Of a DNA stretch of 64,000 bases, positions 25,674-34,166 are shown one piece after another. Positions within the stretch are counted from its first letter, which is position 1. Every line of letters starts with the position of its first letter. This DNA comes from Hymenobacter negativus. Lineage in GTDB: Bacteria; Bacteroidota; Bacteroidia; Cytophagales; Hymenobacteraceae. Location: the NCBI RefSeq assembly GCF_017571495.1, contig NZ_JAGETZ010000011.1:62001-126000 (forward strand), written 5' to 3'. Both the position numbers and the translations under genes were made by a program. The notes under the pieces are model-generated. The model made no database searches, had not been told where the DNA came from, and saw only the letters and a program-made list of their open reading frames with translations.

Positions 25674-26054
25674 TTAAGCGGTAGCCTTGGCTACCTGGTT
25701 CAAGCGACGCTCTTTGATACGAGCTTGCTTGCCCGACAGGCCGCGCAGGTAGAACAGACGAGCACGACGCACTTTACCACGACGGATTACCTCGATTTTG
25801 TCGATGTTAGGCGACAGGAGGGGGAAGATACGCTCGGTGCCGATTTGGTTAGAAATCTTGCGGACGGTGAAGGTTTCGCCGTTCGAGCTAGGGTTGCGGC
25901 GCTGCAGCACTACACCCTGGAATTGCTGAATGCGCTCCTTATTGCCCTCGCGGATTTTCACGTGCACGTTAATGGTGTCGCCGGCGGCAAAGTCGGGGAA
26001 GCTGGCGCGGCGCTCCTGCGATTCGGCCTGGATAAAGTCAAGTAGTACGCTCAT
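25674..26054 (-). CDS. rplS: 50S ribosomal protein L19 (bL19)
   Basis: 126 residues from ATG at 26054 (MSVLLDFIQAES), standard length for bL19. Conserved segments are FAAGDTINVHVKIREGNKERIQQFQGVV, RKISNQIGTERIFPLLSPNIDKIEVIRRGKVRRARLFYLRGLSGKQARIKE. It sits at the 30S-50S interface. It is the last gene of the rpsP-rimM-trmD-rplS operon, but the 168-bp gap before it holds its own promoter (26117-26148), so it can also be expressed alone. Confidence 0.97.
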   Translation of the reverse strand: MSVLLDFIQAESQERRASFPDFAAGDTINVHVKIREGNKERIQQFQGVVLQRRNPSSNGETFTVRKISNQIGTERIFPLLSPNIDKIEVIRRGKVRRARLFYLRGLSGKQARIKERRLNQVAKATA

Positions 26055-26116
26055 GGCTGAGAAATTGCGAAAGACGGCGCCGCCGTCGGGAATTAGTATT
26101 TTGTCGAAACGGAGCG

Positions 26117-26148
26117 CAAAGATAGCGCTTTCCGCCGAGGTTAGCAAG
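26117..26148 (-). promoter_or_regulatory. Promoter for rplS
   Basis: On the minus strand TATCTTTG (26124-26117) matches TAnnTTTG, with CTTG about 20 nt upstream as a -33 element. The rplS start is about 63 nt downstream of the -7 box. Confidence 0.6.
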
Positions 26149-26222
26149 TGATTTGCAGAACATATGTTAGCTTGTTCACTGATTTGCTGTTAATTCGAAG
26201 CAGGAACAGGCGGAAACATGTT

Positions 26223-26897
26223 TTAGAGGAGCAAATCGGGTCGCCGCTGTTGGGTACGGGCCAATGCCTGCTCGTGCCGCCACTCCTCAATTTTGGGCGT
26301 ATTGCCGGACAACAGAACCGCTGGTACGGCCTGCCCGCGCCATTCGGCGGGACGCGTGTACACGGGTGGAGCCAGCAAGTCGTCCTGAAAAGAATCAGAC
26401 AATGCCGATTCCTCATTGCCCAGCACGCCAGGCAGCAGTCGTACCACGGCATCGACCAAGATGGCTGCGCCCAACTCGCCACCGCTCAACACGTAGTCGC
26501 CCACACTGATTTCGTGGGTAATGTAAGTTTGACGAATGCGCTCGTCGATGCCCTTGTAGTGGCCGCAGAGCATGATGATGTTCTGGAACAGCGATAGACG
26601 GTTGGCCAGTGGCTGGCGCAGGGTTTCGCCGTCAGGGGTGAGGTAAATGACGGCGTCGTACTCCCGTTCGGCCTGCAAGGTGTCCATCCAGGCGGCGATG
26701 GGCTCCACCCGCAGCACCATTCCCGCGCCGCCGCCAAACACATAGTCGTCAATCTGACCATGCTTGTTGACGGCGTGCTTGCGAAGGTCGTGCACATGAA
26801 TTTCGGCTAAACCCTTGTCCTGCGCCCGCTTCACAATGGAGTGCGCGAAAGGACTGACCAGCAACTCCGGCAAGCAAGTGAGGATATCGATGCGCAT
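26223..26897 (-). CDS. trmD: tRNA (guanine-N1)-methyltransferase
   Basis: 224 residues, SPOUT-class knotted methyltransferase that makes m1G37 in tRNAs reading CNN, preventing +1 frameshifts. Family motifs are MRIDILTCLPELL, the VFGGGAGMVLRVEP segment, LCGHYKGIDERI and the knot loop ISVGDYVLSGGELGAAIL with the catalytic Asp region downstream. Its place between rimM and rplS is the classical operon order. A 92-bp gap with a palindromic repeat separates it from rimM. Confidence 0.97.
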   Translation of the reverse strand: MRIDILTCLPELLVSPFAHSIVKRAQDKGLAEIHVHDLRKHAVNKHGQIDDYVFGGGAGMVLRVEPIAAWMDTLQAEREYDAVIYLTPDGETLRQPLANRLSLFQNIIMLCGHYKGIDERIRQTYITHEISVGDYVLSGGELGAAILVDAVVRLLPGVLGNEESALSDSFQDDLLAPPVYTRPAEWRGQAVPAVLLSGNTPKIEEWRHEQALARTQQRRPDLLL

Positions 26898-26989
26898 GTT
26901 CTAACTGTTAGCTAAGAGCTTAGGGCTAGTAGCTTGTTATTGATTCTCTGAATGCCCTAGCCGCTCAGCTGGTGGCCAGCCGCTGATTT

Positions 26990-27562
26990 TTACGCTTCGT
27001 CAGCTTCGTCCTCCTGGCGGGTACTAGGCTTGAGGTACACATCGAGCAGGCCGTCGGGCAGATTCACGTAAATCTCTTTTTTCTCCTGATTGGCGTGGCT
27101 CACCAGCTCATCAACCACCGGAATCAGGACTTCCTGGCCTTCGTAGCGCATGGCCAGCATGTCCTGCTGGGGTAGCTCGTAGAAGTTCTCTACGGTACCC
27201 AACGGGCCCAGATTTTCATCAACCACCGTGAAGCCGATGACATCGTGGAAGTAGAACTGGTCGTCTTCCAGCTCCGGCAGTTGGGCCAGGGGCAGGTGGA
27301 GTTGAGAACCTCGCAGAGGCTCAGCCTCCTCAATGCGGTCGATGCCGTGTAGCTTGAGCAGCACGCGGGCCCCAGGCTGGGGCTGCACTTTTTCAATTTT
27401 GTGCTCCACCAGCTTGGCAGGAGTGCCGGGCAGGGCCAGATACACTGTTTTAAGCTTGAGGTAAGCGGCAGTGTCGTCCACATCGAAATGAGCTACGACA
27501 TGGCCGCGCAGGCCGTGCGTCTTGAGGATGTAGCCGAGCTGATAAGTTTCGTCGAGGGTCAT
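26990..27562 (-). CDS. rimM: Ribosome maturation factor RimM
   Basis: 190 residues from ATG at 27562 (MTLDETYQLGYILKTHGLRGHVV). The N-terminal RimM beta-barrel (to ~95) is followed by the PRC-barrel (FYFHDVIGFTVVDENLGPLGTVENFYELPQQDMLAM...VLIPVVDELV). It binds S19 and assists maturation of the 30S head. The C-terminus has an acidic tail (QEDEADEA). A hairpin with a U tract ends about 18 nt upstream of its start codon (27580-27633), so its expression relative to rpsP may be reduced. Confidence 0.95.
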   Translation of the reverse strand: MTLDETYQLGYILKTHGLRGHVVAHFDVDDTAAYLKLKTVYLALPGTPAKLVEHKIEKVQPQPGARVLLKLHGIDRIEEAEPLRGSQLHLPLAQLPELEDDQFYFHDVIGFTVVDENLGPLGTVENFYELPQQDMLAMRYEGQEVLIPVVDELVSHANQEKKEIYVNLPDGLLDVYLKPSTRQEDEADEA

Positions 27563-27579
27563 AGCAGGAGGAAGGAACG

Positions 27580-27633
27580 AAAAAGAGTTTGAGGGTTGCC
27601 AGCCGGTCCGGCTCACAACTCCCAAACTCTTTC
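27580..27633 (-). promoter_or_regulatory. Terminator-like hairpin between rpsP and rimM
   Basis: Read on the minus strand, arms GAAAGAGTTTGGGAGTTG and CAACCCTCAAACTCTTT pair with two mismatches and enclose a second GC stem (GCCGG/CCGGC), followed by TTTTTCG just before the rimM RBS. It can act as an intrinsic attenuator or as a structure limiting rimM translation. Confidence 0.6.
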
Positions 27634-27653
27634 GATTTTTAGGTGCCTGAAAA

Positions 27654-28196
27654 CTACTCGGCAGCAGCTTCGGTAGCTTCTTCGGCGGGAGCCTCAGTAG
27701 CTACCTCAGTAGGAGCGGGAGCGTTGGCAGCCAGCAGCGCAGCAGCTTTCTGACGCTGGGCTTCGGCGCGGGCTTCTTTTACCTTGGTTTCAGCATCGAA
27801 AGCAGCTTTCTTGGCGGTTGCCTTAGCATCATCGAGGCCGGTACGCTTGCCTTCGATTTTGGCGTCCTTCTCTTCTTTCCAAGCGCTGAAACGCTGGTCT
27901 GCAACTTCCTGGGTGATTGCACCCTTATCAACACCCAACTGGAGGTGACGACGGTAGAGCACGCCGCGGTAGCTGAGCATGGCCCGAACAGTGTCGGTCG
28001 GCTGTGCACCGGTCATCATCCAGTAGAACGCACGGTCGGCGTCGTAGTTGATGGTGGCGGGGTTGGTTTGGGGGTTGTAGGTACCGAGCTTCTCGATGAA
28101 ACGGCCGTCGCGGGGAGCGCGGGCGTCAGCTACTACGATGTCGTAAGTCGCGGCCTTTTTGCGGCCACGGCGGGCGAGGCGGATTTTAACTGCCAT
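27654..28196 (-). CDS. rpsP: 30S ribosomal protein S16 (bS16) with C-terminal extension
   Basis: 180 residues from ATG at 28196 (MAVKIRLARRGRKKAATYDIVVAD). The S16 core spans ~1-85 (GRFIEKLGTYNPQTNPATINYDADRAFYWM). The remaining ~95 residues are Lys/Ala/Glu-rich and end in repeated EAT/EAP steps, an extension that in my recollection is common in Bacteroidota S16. It helps assemble the 30S platform. It heads the operon with its own promoter at 28260. Confidence 0.96.
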   Translation of the reverse strand: MAVKIRLARRGRKKAATYDIVVADARAPRDGRFIEKLGTYNPQTNPATINYDADRAFYWMMTGAQPTDTVRAMLSYRGVLYRRHLQLGVDKGAITQEVADQRFSAWKEEKDAKIEGKRTGLDDAKATAKKAAFDAETKVKEARAEAQRQKAAALLAANAPAPTEVATEAPAEEATEAAAE

Positions 28197-28259
28197 AAAC
28201 CGGTGGGGTTGTGTGACGGAACTCGTCCGTCGGGTGAGGGTTTCCCGAAATTGGGAGTG

Positions 28260-28291
28260 CAAAGGTAAGGACTCTTCGGGCAGTATCCAAG
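28260..28291 (-). promoter_or_regulatory. Promoter of the rpsP operon
   Basis: On the minus strand TACCTTTG (28267-28260) is a perfect -7 element, preceded by TTGG at 19-nt spacing. The leader to the rpsP ATG is about 55 nt. Confidence 0.7.
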
Positions 28292-28467
28292 CAGTGACTA
28301 CCTTAAAAACAAGGTGATTGGCCGTGGGCAAGGACTCTATCAAACAAGCCATTTATGGCCGTAAGATTAATTGTTCAGGGTGTGTAAGGTACGCAGTTGC
28401 TGCTCGTCTGTGAGGAAGAAAACAGGGCCGTCGGACAGTCTGAATGCCTTAGTTGCCGCTCAACCCA

Positions 28468-29529
28468 ATGAAAATACGCCGACTCCCTTCTTCGCCTAGC
28501 ATTTTTAGTAGCTTAACAAGTACGCGGGCCGGGGTACTCGGCACGTTGGCGAGCCTGCTGGGTACCATAGCGCAGGCTCAGCAAGTACCCAAAACGGTGC
28601 TGGTTGAGCATTTCACCAACACCGTGTGCAGTATTTGTGCAAGCCGAAATCCGGGGTTTTACCTCAACCTGCGGCAGCAGGTGGGAACGTTGCACATTGC
28701 CTACCATCCCAGCTCACCGTACCGGGCCTGCATGTTTAGCCAGCAAAACGTGGGGGAAAATGATGCCAGAACCAACTTTTATGGTGTGTATGGCGGCACC
28801 CCACGCCTCGTGCTCAACGGCAGCGTACTGCCGGCCGGACAAGACTATGCTGCCCCGTCCCTGTTTATTCCTTATCAGGCGCAAACCAGCCCTTTTGCCG
28901 TCGCAGTTGCTATCCGGCCCTCAGGCACCGACTCCCTGACGGCCACTGTGCGGCTAACCACACAGGCAGCGCACAGCTACAGCGGGCTGACGCTTTATGT
29001 AGCGCTGGTGCAGGATACGGTTTTTTACGCTGCGCCAAATGGGGAGCAACGGCACTACGACGTATTTCGCAAGTCGTTCACGGGTGCAAATGCGCTGGCT
29101 GTGGTTCCGGCTGCAGCTGTGGGCGGGAGCGTGATGATGGTAAAAACGGTATATAAAGACCCGAGTTGGACAGCTAGCCGGCTTTATGCTGTGGCCATTG
29201 TGCAGGATGCAGCCCGTCAAGTGGTGCAAGCCAGCGCTTCACAACACTTTGGCAGCATAGTAACCGGGGTGCGTACCACGGTGGGCAGCCCAGCCTTAAG
29301 GGCCTACCCAAATCCAACATCCGGCAAGCTGCAGTTGGATGTAGATGCCGCGTTACGAGGTAAAAGTGTGTTGATTTACAACGGGGTGGGTCAAATAGTG
29401 CGGCAGCAAATAATGCGCGAGCCCACGGAGTCCCTCGACGTGAGTACGCTGCCAACCGGGACTTACCTTGTGCGCATTGCCAAGGATGATGGCCAGCAAG
29501 CATCGGCGCGTTTTGTGAAGGCTGACTGA
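28468..29529 (+). CDS. Omp28-like protein with type IX secretion sorting domain
   Basis: 353 residues from ATG at 28468. A signal peptide ends around AQAQQ. Next comes a thioredoxin-like Omp28 domain with the redox-type motif VLVEHFTNTVCSICASRNP (CxxC). The last ~80 residues form a type A C-terminal sorting domain: AYPNPTSGKLQLDV, then LDVSTLPTGTYLVRI and a basic end. Such cargo crosses the outer membrane through the T9SS and is attached to the surface or released. The T9SS machinery itself is not in the window. A very strong hairpin follows. Confidence 0.87.
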   Translation: MKIRRLPSSPSIFSSLTSTRAGVLGTLASLLGTIAQAQQVPKTVLVEHFTNTVCSICASRNPGFYLNLRQQVGTLHIAYHPSSPYRACMFSQQNVGENDARTNFYGVYGGTPRLVLNGSVLPAGQDYAAPSLFIPYQAQTSPFAVAVAIRPSGTDSLTATVRLTTQAAHSYSGLTLYVALVQDTVFYAAPNGEQRHYDVFRKSFTGANALAVVPAAAVGGSVMMVKTVYKDPSWTASRLYAVAIVQDAARQVVQASASQHFGSIVTGVRTTVGSPALRAYPNPTSGKLQLDVDAALRGKSVLIYNGVGQIVRQQIMREPTESLDVSTLPTGTYLVRIAKDDGQQASARFVKAD

Positions 29530-29534
29530 TATGC

Positions 29535-29594
29535 TACCCTGACGCAAAAGAGTCCCACGTCGATGTCGGCGCGGGACTCTTTTGCGTCAGGGTA
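29535..29594. terminator. Long bidirectional terminator hairpin
   Basis: A perfect 22-bp stem (TACCCTGACGCAAAAGAGTC... / ...GACTCTTTTGCGTCAGGGTA) around a 16-nt loop, between convergent genes. It carries A and T tracts inside the stem on both strands. Confidence 0.85.
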
Positions 29595-29605
29595 ACGACG
29601 AATTT

Positions 29606-30394
29606 CTATGCCGCCATGGCTTCGCGCTTGGGCTTGGCCTGCTTGGAAATCGTGTTCAGGTTCATGTTTTTACGCTTCACCTTGATGATGCCTACTTTGT
29701 CGAGGCCCCAGATGGCGACGTAGGTTGGGTCGAATTCCCACCACTTCACACCGAAGTTGACACGCATGGGCAGCTTGTGGTGATTGTTCTGAAACAGCTC
29801 GCCAAAAGCCAGAAAATCAAGGGCCAGCGTGTTACGGGATTTGTCGCGGTTGTCGAAGTTCTGGTAGCCGTACTTGTGGCCGCCCCAGTTCACGATAGCG
29901 CCGTGGATGGGACCCATCAGGAAGTGGATGGGCAGCAGCAGGTATTGCCACCAGGCCGTGGCGAAGTTGATGTAGAACAGCACGTAGGCCGTGCCCCAGG
30001 CCAGCCGCGAATACACGGTGCCACCGAATTTATCGAGCCAGCTCCACTCCGGAATGTCGCCCTCAAAACGCTTCGCGCCCTCGTGGTTGTTATTAACCAC
30101 ATCGTTGTAAATCACCTTCGTCTTCCACATCATGTCGAACGCGTTGTTCGAAAAGTGCGGCGAGTGCGGGTCCAGCTCGGTATCGGAATAAGCGTGGTGC
30201 ATGCGGTGCAACAGCGCATAGGCCCGGGGCGAAAGGAAGCTGCTACCCTGGCAGATATAGGTGAAGAGGAAGAAGAATTTCTCCCAAAACTTGTTCATTG
30301 TAAACATTTTGTGCGCCGCATAGCGGTGCAGGTAAAACGTCTGTGTGAACAGCGATAAGTAATAATGGGCAACGAAGAAAACGAGAATAGCCAT
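29606..30394 (-). CDS. Acyl-CoA/fatty acid desaturase
   Basis: 262 residues, membrane di-iron desaturase. The three His boxes are H23-R-Y-A-A-H28, H63-R-M-H-H67 and N-N-H205-H206, with NWGGHKYGY near residue 170 as an extra metal ligand region. Hydrophobic segments lie at 1-20, 40-55 and 130-165. It inserts a double bond (probably delta-9) into acyl chains, controlling membrane fluidity. The C-terminus is basic. The start ATG at 30394 fits the usual short N-terminus. A -7 element lies 68 nt upstream. Confidence 0.93.
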   Translation of the reverse strand: MAILVFFVAHYYLSLFTQTFYLHRYAAHKMFTMNKFWEKFFFLFTYICQGSSFLSPRAYALLHRMHHAYSDTELDPHSPHFSNNAFDMMWKTKVIYNDVVNNNHEGAKRFEGDIPEWSWLDKFGGTVYSRLAWGTAYVLFYINFATAWWQYLLLPIHFLMGPIHGAIVNWGGHKYGYQNFDNRDKSRNTLALDFLAFGELFQNNHHKLPMRVNFGVKWWEFDPTYVAIWGLDKVGIIKVKRKNMNLNTISKQAKPKREAMAA

Positions 30395-30461
30395 AAAGGG
30401 TGCTTAGCCTGAACTGACCGCACAAGCAAAACGCCGACGCTTAGGTTCAGTGGAGTTAACG

Positions 30462-30469
30462 CAAAATTA
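30462..30469 (-). promoter_or_regulatory. -7 element TAATTTTG for the desaturase gene
   Basis: A perfect TAnnTTTG on the minus strand, 68 nt upstream of the desaturase ATG; no clear -33 partner is seen. Confidence 0.5.
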
Positions 30470-30641
30470 CGGCCAGCAAGAAGGCAGGAGGATATTCAGT
30501 ATCAGAAGGCCAAAATCTTGCACATGGCTCGAGTACTGTGCAACTGCGCTTCAGCCCGCGTTTAGTTCTCACACTAAAGAATGAGTTACTTGCGCTGACG
30601 TGAGGCAAGACAGCGCTTCGCGTTACCCGAGCCTGACGGCG

Positions 30642-31352
30642 CTATTTGGAATACTCGCGGGCAGTATCCCAGTGCGGGGCATCGGGCAGGGGCGCGGTAA
30701 AGGTCATGGCCTCCTTGGTGACGGGGTGCTGCAATTCCAACTGGCGGGCGTGCAGGGCAATGCTCACATCGGGCAGCGGGGCGATAAAGCCGTACTTCAC
30801 GTCGCCCACGATGGGCGTGTTGAGGCCGGTAGCCAACTGGGTGCGAATCTGGTGCGGGCGGCCCGTCACGGGGTTCACCTGGAGCAGGTAGCGGTTGCCG
30901 GCGGGGCCCAACAACTCGTACTTCAACTCGGAGCGCAGGCCCTGGCCGTGGGCCGTGGGGTAGGCTTTGGTGACGTTGCGCACGGTGTCCTTCACCAGCC
31001 AGTGTATTAGGGTGCCGGTTTCCGGGACGGGCGGCTTGCCGGTAAGGGCCCAGTAGGTTTTATGAATCTTGTCGTCGCGAAACATCTCGTTCAGCCGGCT
31101 CAGCGCTTTGCTGGTTTTGGCCAGAATGACGATGCCCGAAACCGGCCGGTCGATGCGGTGGCACACGCCTACGAAGGCCTCGCCGGGCTTCTTATACTTG
31201 AAGCGCAGGTACTCGGCGGCTTTTTTGGAGAGAGGCTCGTCGCCGGTGGCGTCGCCCTGCACGAGGATGCCAGCGGGCTTGTTGATGACGAGAAGGTGGT
31301 TGTCTTCAAACAGAATTTCTCTGCCTTCGGACCACAGATTGGGACGATTCAC
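30642..31352 (-). CDS. RluA-family pseudouridine synthase
   Basis: 236 residues. The catalytic Asp is D68 in CHRIDRPVSGIVILAKTSKAL, the RluA signature. Further family blocks are LLVINKPAGILVQGD at the start and VNPVTGRPHQIRTQLA (motif III) plus ALHARQLELQHPVTKE (near C-terminus). There is no N-terminal S4 domain, so it belongs to the shorter RluA/RluC-like subgroup. It isomerises uridine in rRNA or tRNA; the exact site is not predictable. It stands alone. Confidence 0.94.
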   Translation of the reverse strand: MNRPNLWSEGREILFEDNHLLVINKPAGILVQGDATGDEPLSKKAAEYLRFKYKKPGEAFVGVCHRIDRPVSGIVILAKTSKALSRLNEMFRDDKIHKTYWALTGKPPVPETGTLIHWLVKDTVRNVTKAYPTAHGQGLRSELKYELLGPAGNRYLLQVNPVTGRPHQIRTQLATGLNTPIVGDVKYGFIAPLPDVSIALHARQLELQHPVTKEAMTFTAPLPDAPHWDTAREYSK

Positions 31353-31524
31353 GCGAAAATGCGGGCGGGGTTGAGTGTCAGCAAGAGCGGGCCAGGGCCC
31401 ACTCGGGGGCTACCGCACGTCATCAGACCACACTCACCGGGTGCTCCGCTCTTGCCATTGTGGAAGCGAAGATACGAACCCGCGCGGGAGCGTAATCAGA
31501 CTGCCGCCTGGGCTTACCTGGGGC

Positions 31525-33003
31525 CTAGGCCGCTGCTGGCTCCTGCGGCAGCTCGGGGGCGGGGTTATACCAATCCACGTTGCGCGAGAGGAACATCACC
31601 GTACCCAACACAAACACCAGCCCGAGGCTGCCCACCAGCAACGCATAGTCCTGCAGCTGGAGTACCACAAACAGGAAGCCGTAGACCAGCGAGAGCACAC
31701 CGGCCGTCACCAGCGTGAGGCGGCGGTGCCGGAAGCTGGCCGCGGCATAGGCCGTCACCAGCCCCACGATAACCAGCGCCGAGAGTGCATACGCTGCATT
31801 GAACGGCATCTGCTCGGCCAGTGCCAGCAGCAGAACGTAGAAAATGACCAGCGCTAATCCCACCAAAATGTACTGGAATGGATGGAAGCGCCGCCGGTTG
31901 AGCACCTCCACGAAAAAGAAAATGAGGAAGGTAAGCGTGAGCGGCAGCAGAGCATATTTGGCGGCGCGCATGGTTTTCTGGTACTCGTTCACCGGCACCA
32001 GCAGGCGCACGCCAAAGGTGGATTCATCCACGGCGGGGCGGTCGGTGTCGCTGCGCCAGTGCTGCGGGAAGTTGCGGTTGAGGTGGAGTACCTGCCAGTC
32101 GGCGGTGAACTGCTGGGCGCTGAGGTTGCGGCGCACGGGTAAGAAGGCCCCGATAAAGCTGGGGTCGGCCCAGGGCGCGCTCAGGTGCAGGGTGGTTTGG
32201 CGACCGAGGGGAGCCAGCAGCAGCCCGGTGCTGCCGTTGAGGGTAAGGTCAAAGGAAAAGGTGTGACGGCGGCGAAGCGCGTCTTCATCGGGCATCGGGA
32301 TGGCCACGCTGAGGCCATTGGTCGATTGCCCTTGGCTTTGGTCATCGTCACCGTCGCCCATGTATTTCGAGTAACGTCGGCGCTCGTTCAGCACCGTGTT
32401 GAACTGCGTGGTGACTGTCGGCGCGGTGCCGGAAGGCAGTACTTCGGCGCTGGGTACACCGGGCTCGAACGGATGGCTCCGGCCGTCCCAATTCAGAGCC
32501 AAGCCGTTGCGTATGCCTTTCATATCAGAAATGCCCACAGATACAAAGGCTTCGGACCAGCGTACCGCCTCGTTTGGCACGCCCAGGTCGGCGAGTGGCG
32601 GGGCCTGAAACGCCCCCTGCACGTGAAGGCCCGCTTGGTACACCACCGCCTCGTAGATGCCGCGGTGTCGACGCTCGGGGGCCAGCGTGCCGGTGGTGGC
32701 CAGCGTATCGGGCAAGAGACTGAGGTAGCGGGTTACTTCGCTGACTTCGCCTTTTTCGCCTACTGTTCGGGCTGTGTAGGGTAATACCAGTACGGGGCCT
32801 AGCACCAGTTGAGGCCCACCCCACTGGCTGCTGATTTCAGCCGTGGCAGCGTCGCGGTTTTCGGCCCGCTCCGTAATGAGGCCCTCCACCATGCTAGACG
32901 GAATGAGCAGGAGCCCCAACAGCACCGCAATGATGATGAGCTTGATGGTAATCGACCAACTCACCGAGGAAGTGAGGCGCGAAGCGGGGGTGGAAGGACC
33001 CAT
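31525..33003 (-). CDS. creD: Inner membrane protein CreD
   Basis: 492 residues. One N-terminal membrane helix (ITIKLIIIAVLLGLLLIPSSMVEGLI) is followed by a large periplasmic beta domain (~50-340) and about six C-terminal helices (LPLTLTFLIFFFVEVLNRRRFHPFQYILVGLAL...). The helix-RxRFHPFQY-type junction and the signature SSMVEGLIxER are typical of CreD, whose expression is tied to envelope and beta-lactam stress in other bacteria; its biochemical role is not known. It is monocistronic. Confidence 0.93.
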   Translation of the reverse strand: MGPSTPASRLTSSVSWSITIKLIIIAVLLGLLLIPSSMVEGLITERAENRDAATAEISSQWGGPQLVLGPVLVLPYTARTVGEKGEVSEVTRYLSLLPDTLATTGTLAPERRHRGIYEAVVYQAGLHVQGAFQAPPLADLGVPNEAVRWSEAFVSVGISDMKGIRNGLALNWDGRSHPFEPGVPSAEVLPSGTAPTVTTQFNTVLNERRRYSKYMGDGDDDQSQGQSTNGLSVAIPMPDEDALRRRHTFSFDLTLNGSTGLLLAPLGRQTTLHLSAPWADPSFIGAFLPVRRNLSAQQFTADWQVLHLNRNFPQHWRSDTDRPAVDESTFGVRLLVPVNEYQKTMRAAKYALLPLTLTFLIFFFVEVLNRRRFHPFQYILVGLALVIFYVLLLALAEQMPFNAAYALSALVIVGLVTAYAAASFRHRRLTLVTAGVLSLVYGFLFVVLQLQDYALLVGSLGLVFVLGTVMFLSRNVDWYNPAPELPQEPAAA

Positions 33004-33087
33004 AAGGAAGGCATTGAAGCACGTTGCGGGGCGAAGCTAGTGAGGCAGCCCGCAAAGCGGATACGCCTTCGTTCAGAAAAAATAAAT

Positions 33088-33132
33088 CAGGCCGGGCCTC
33101 GGGCACGCTTCTGCGCCCGAGGCCCGGCCTGT
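33088..33132 (-). terminator. Intrinsic terminator of panB
   Basis: A 17-bp GC-rich stem (CAGGCCGGGCCTCGGGC / GCCCGAGGCCCGGCCTG), followed on the minus strand by ATTTATTTTTTC. Confidence 0.88.
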
Positions 33133-33159
33133 AGGTAATGGCCAGCGCCTGATGCGGTG

Positions 33160-33975
33160 CTAGTAGCCTTCCTCTTTGCTGGGAAACTCGCGGCTTTTTA
33201 CATCGGACACGTAGTGCTGCACGGCCTCGGTCATGATGTCGTGCAGCTCGGCGTAGCGACGCAGGAAGCGCGGCTTAAACTCTTTGGTGATGCCCAGCAG
33301 GTCGTGCACCACCAGCACCTGGCCATCCACGTCGGGACCGGCCCCGATGCCAATGACGGGGATGGTCAGCTCCTCGGCCACCTGCTTGGCCAGCGAGGCG
33401 GGAATCTTTTCCAGCACCAGGGCAAAACAGCCGATGTCCTGCAGAATGCGGGCGTCTTCGAGCAGCTTCTGGGCTTCGGCTTCTTCCTTGGCGCGCACGC
33501 TGTAGGTGCCGAACTTGTAGATGGATTGGGGCGTGAGGCCCAGGTGGCCCATCACCGGAATGCCGGCGGTGAGGATGCGCGTCACGCTGTCCTTAATTTC
33601 GGCACCGCCTTCTACTTTAATGCCGTGCCCACCCGATTCTTTCATGATGCGGATGGCCGAGCGCAGGGCCTCGCTGGAGTTGCCCTGGTAGGAGCCAAAC
33701 GGCAAATCGACCACCACGAAGGCGCGCTTCACGGCGCGCACCACGCTTTGGGCGTGGTAAATCATCTGGTCGAGGGTGATGGGCAGGGTGGTTTCGTGGC
33801 CGGCCATGACGTTGGACGCCGAGTCGCCCACGAGCAGCACGTCGACGCCCGCGCCGTCCAGAATCTGGGCCATCGAGTAGTCGTAAGCCGTGAGCATGGA
33901 AATTTTTTCCCCCCGCTGCTTCATGGCCAGCATCTGGTGGGTGGTAACGAGTTTGACTTCCTTGTGCTGGGACAT
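33160..33975 (-). CDS. panB: 3-methyl-2-oxobutanoate hydroxymethyltransferase
   Basis: 271 residues from ATG at 33975 (MSQHKEVKLVTTHQM). It transfers the methylene group of 5,10-CH2-THF to ketoisovalerate, the first committed step to pantothenate and CoA. TIM-barrel motifs are SMLTAYDYSMAQILDGAGVDVLLVGDS (metal-binding Asp region), VKVEGG as IKVEGGAEI, GHLGLTPQS and IPVIGIGAGPDVDGQVLVVHDLLG. A longer frame upstream (to 34131) runs through the lptD terminator and is not real. Confidence 0.97.
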   Translation of the reverse strand: MSQHKEVKLVTTHQMLAMKQRGEKISMLTAYDYSMAQILDGAGVDVLLVGDSASNVMAGHETTLPITLDQMIYHAQSVVRAVKRAFVVVDLPFGSYQGNSSEALRSAIRIMKESGGHGIKVEGGAEIKDSVTRILTAGIPVMGHLGLTPQSIYKFGTYSVRAKEEAEAQKLLEDARILQDIGCFALVLEKIPASLAKQVAEELTIPVIGIGAGPDVDGQVLVVHDLLGITKEFKPRFLRRYAELHDIMTEAVQHYVSDVKSREFPSKEEGY

Positions 33976-34075
33976 GGGGCGGGGGAGCAGGTTTGCAGAT
34001 GGAGGTGCCGTTTGGCAGGGCAAAGCTGGCAACAATTTCGTTATCCAGCGGTGCCGGCCTTCTGGCAGAGGCCGC

Positions 34076-34112
34076 AAAAAGCCCCTGGCCGAAGCGCAGG
34101 GGCTTTTTTTAT
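34076..34112 (-). terminator. Terminator downstream of lptD and repeat array
   Basis: Stem AAAAAGCCCCTG / CAGGGGCTTTTT around GCCGAAGCG with flanking A and T runs. On the minus strand it lies beyond the 21-bp repeat array, so that array would be transcribed as part of the lptD 3' end. Confidence 0.82.
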
Positions 34113-34166
34113 ACAGGTAACATTCGCCCAAAATCGGTTCGAAATCAGCCGCCGCAGTAAGTTTTG

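Noticed and set aside
31382..31456. Possible terminator after creD (GCAAGAGCGG ... CCGCTCTTGC)
   Set aside because: The 10-bp arms are separated by more than 50 nt and no T run follows, so an intrinsic terminator is not supported.
33976..34131. N-terminal extension of PanB by 52 codons
   Set aside because: The extension runs through the terminator hairpin at 34076-34112 and lacks similarity to PanB.
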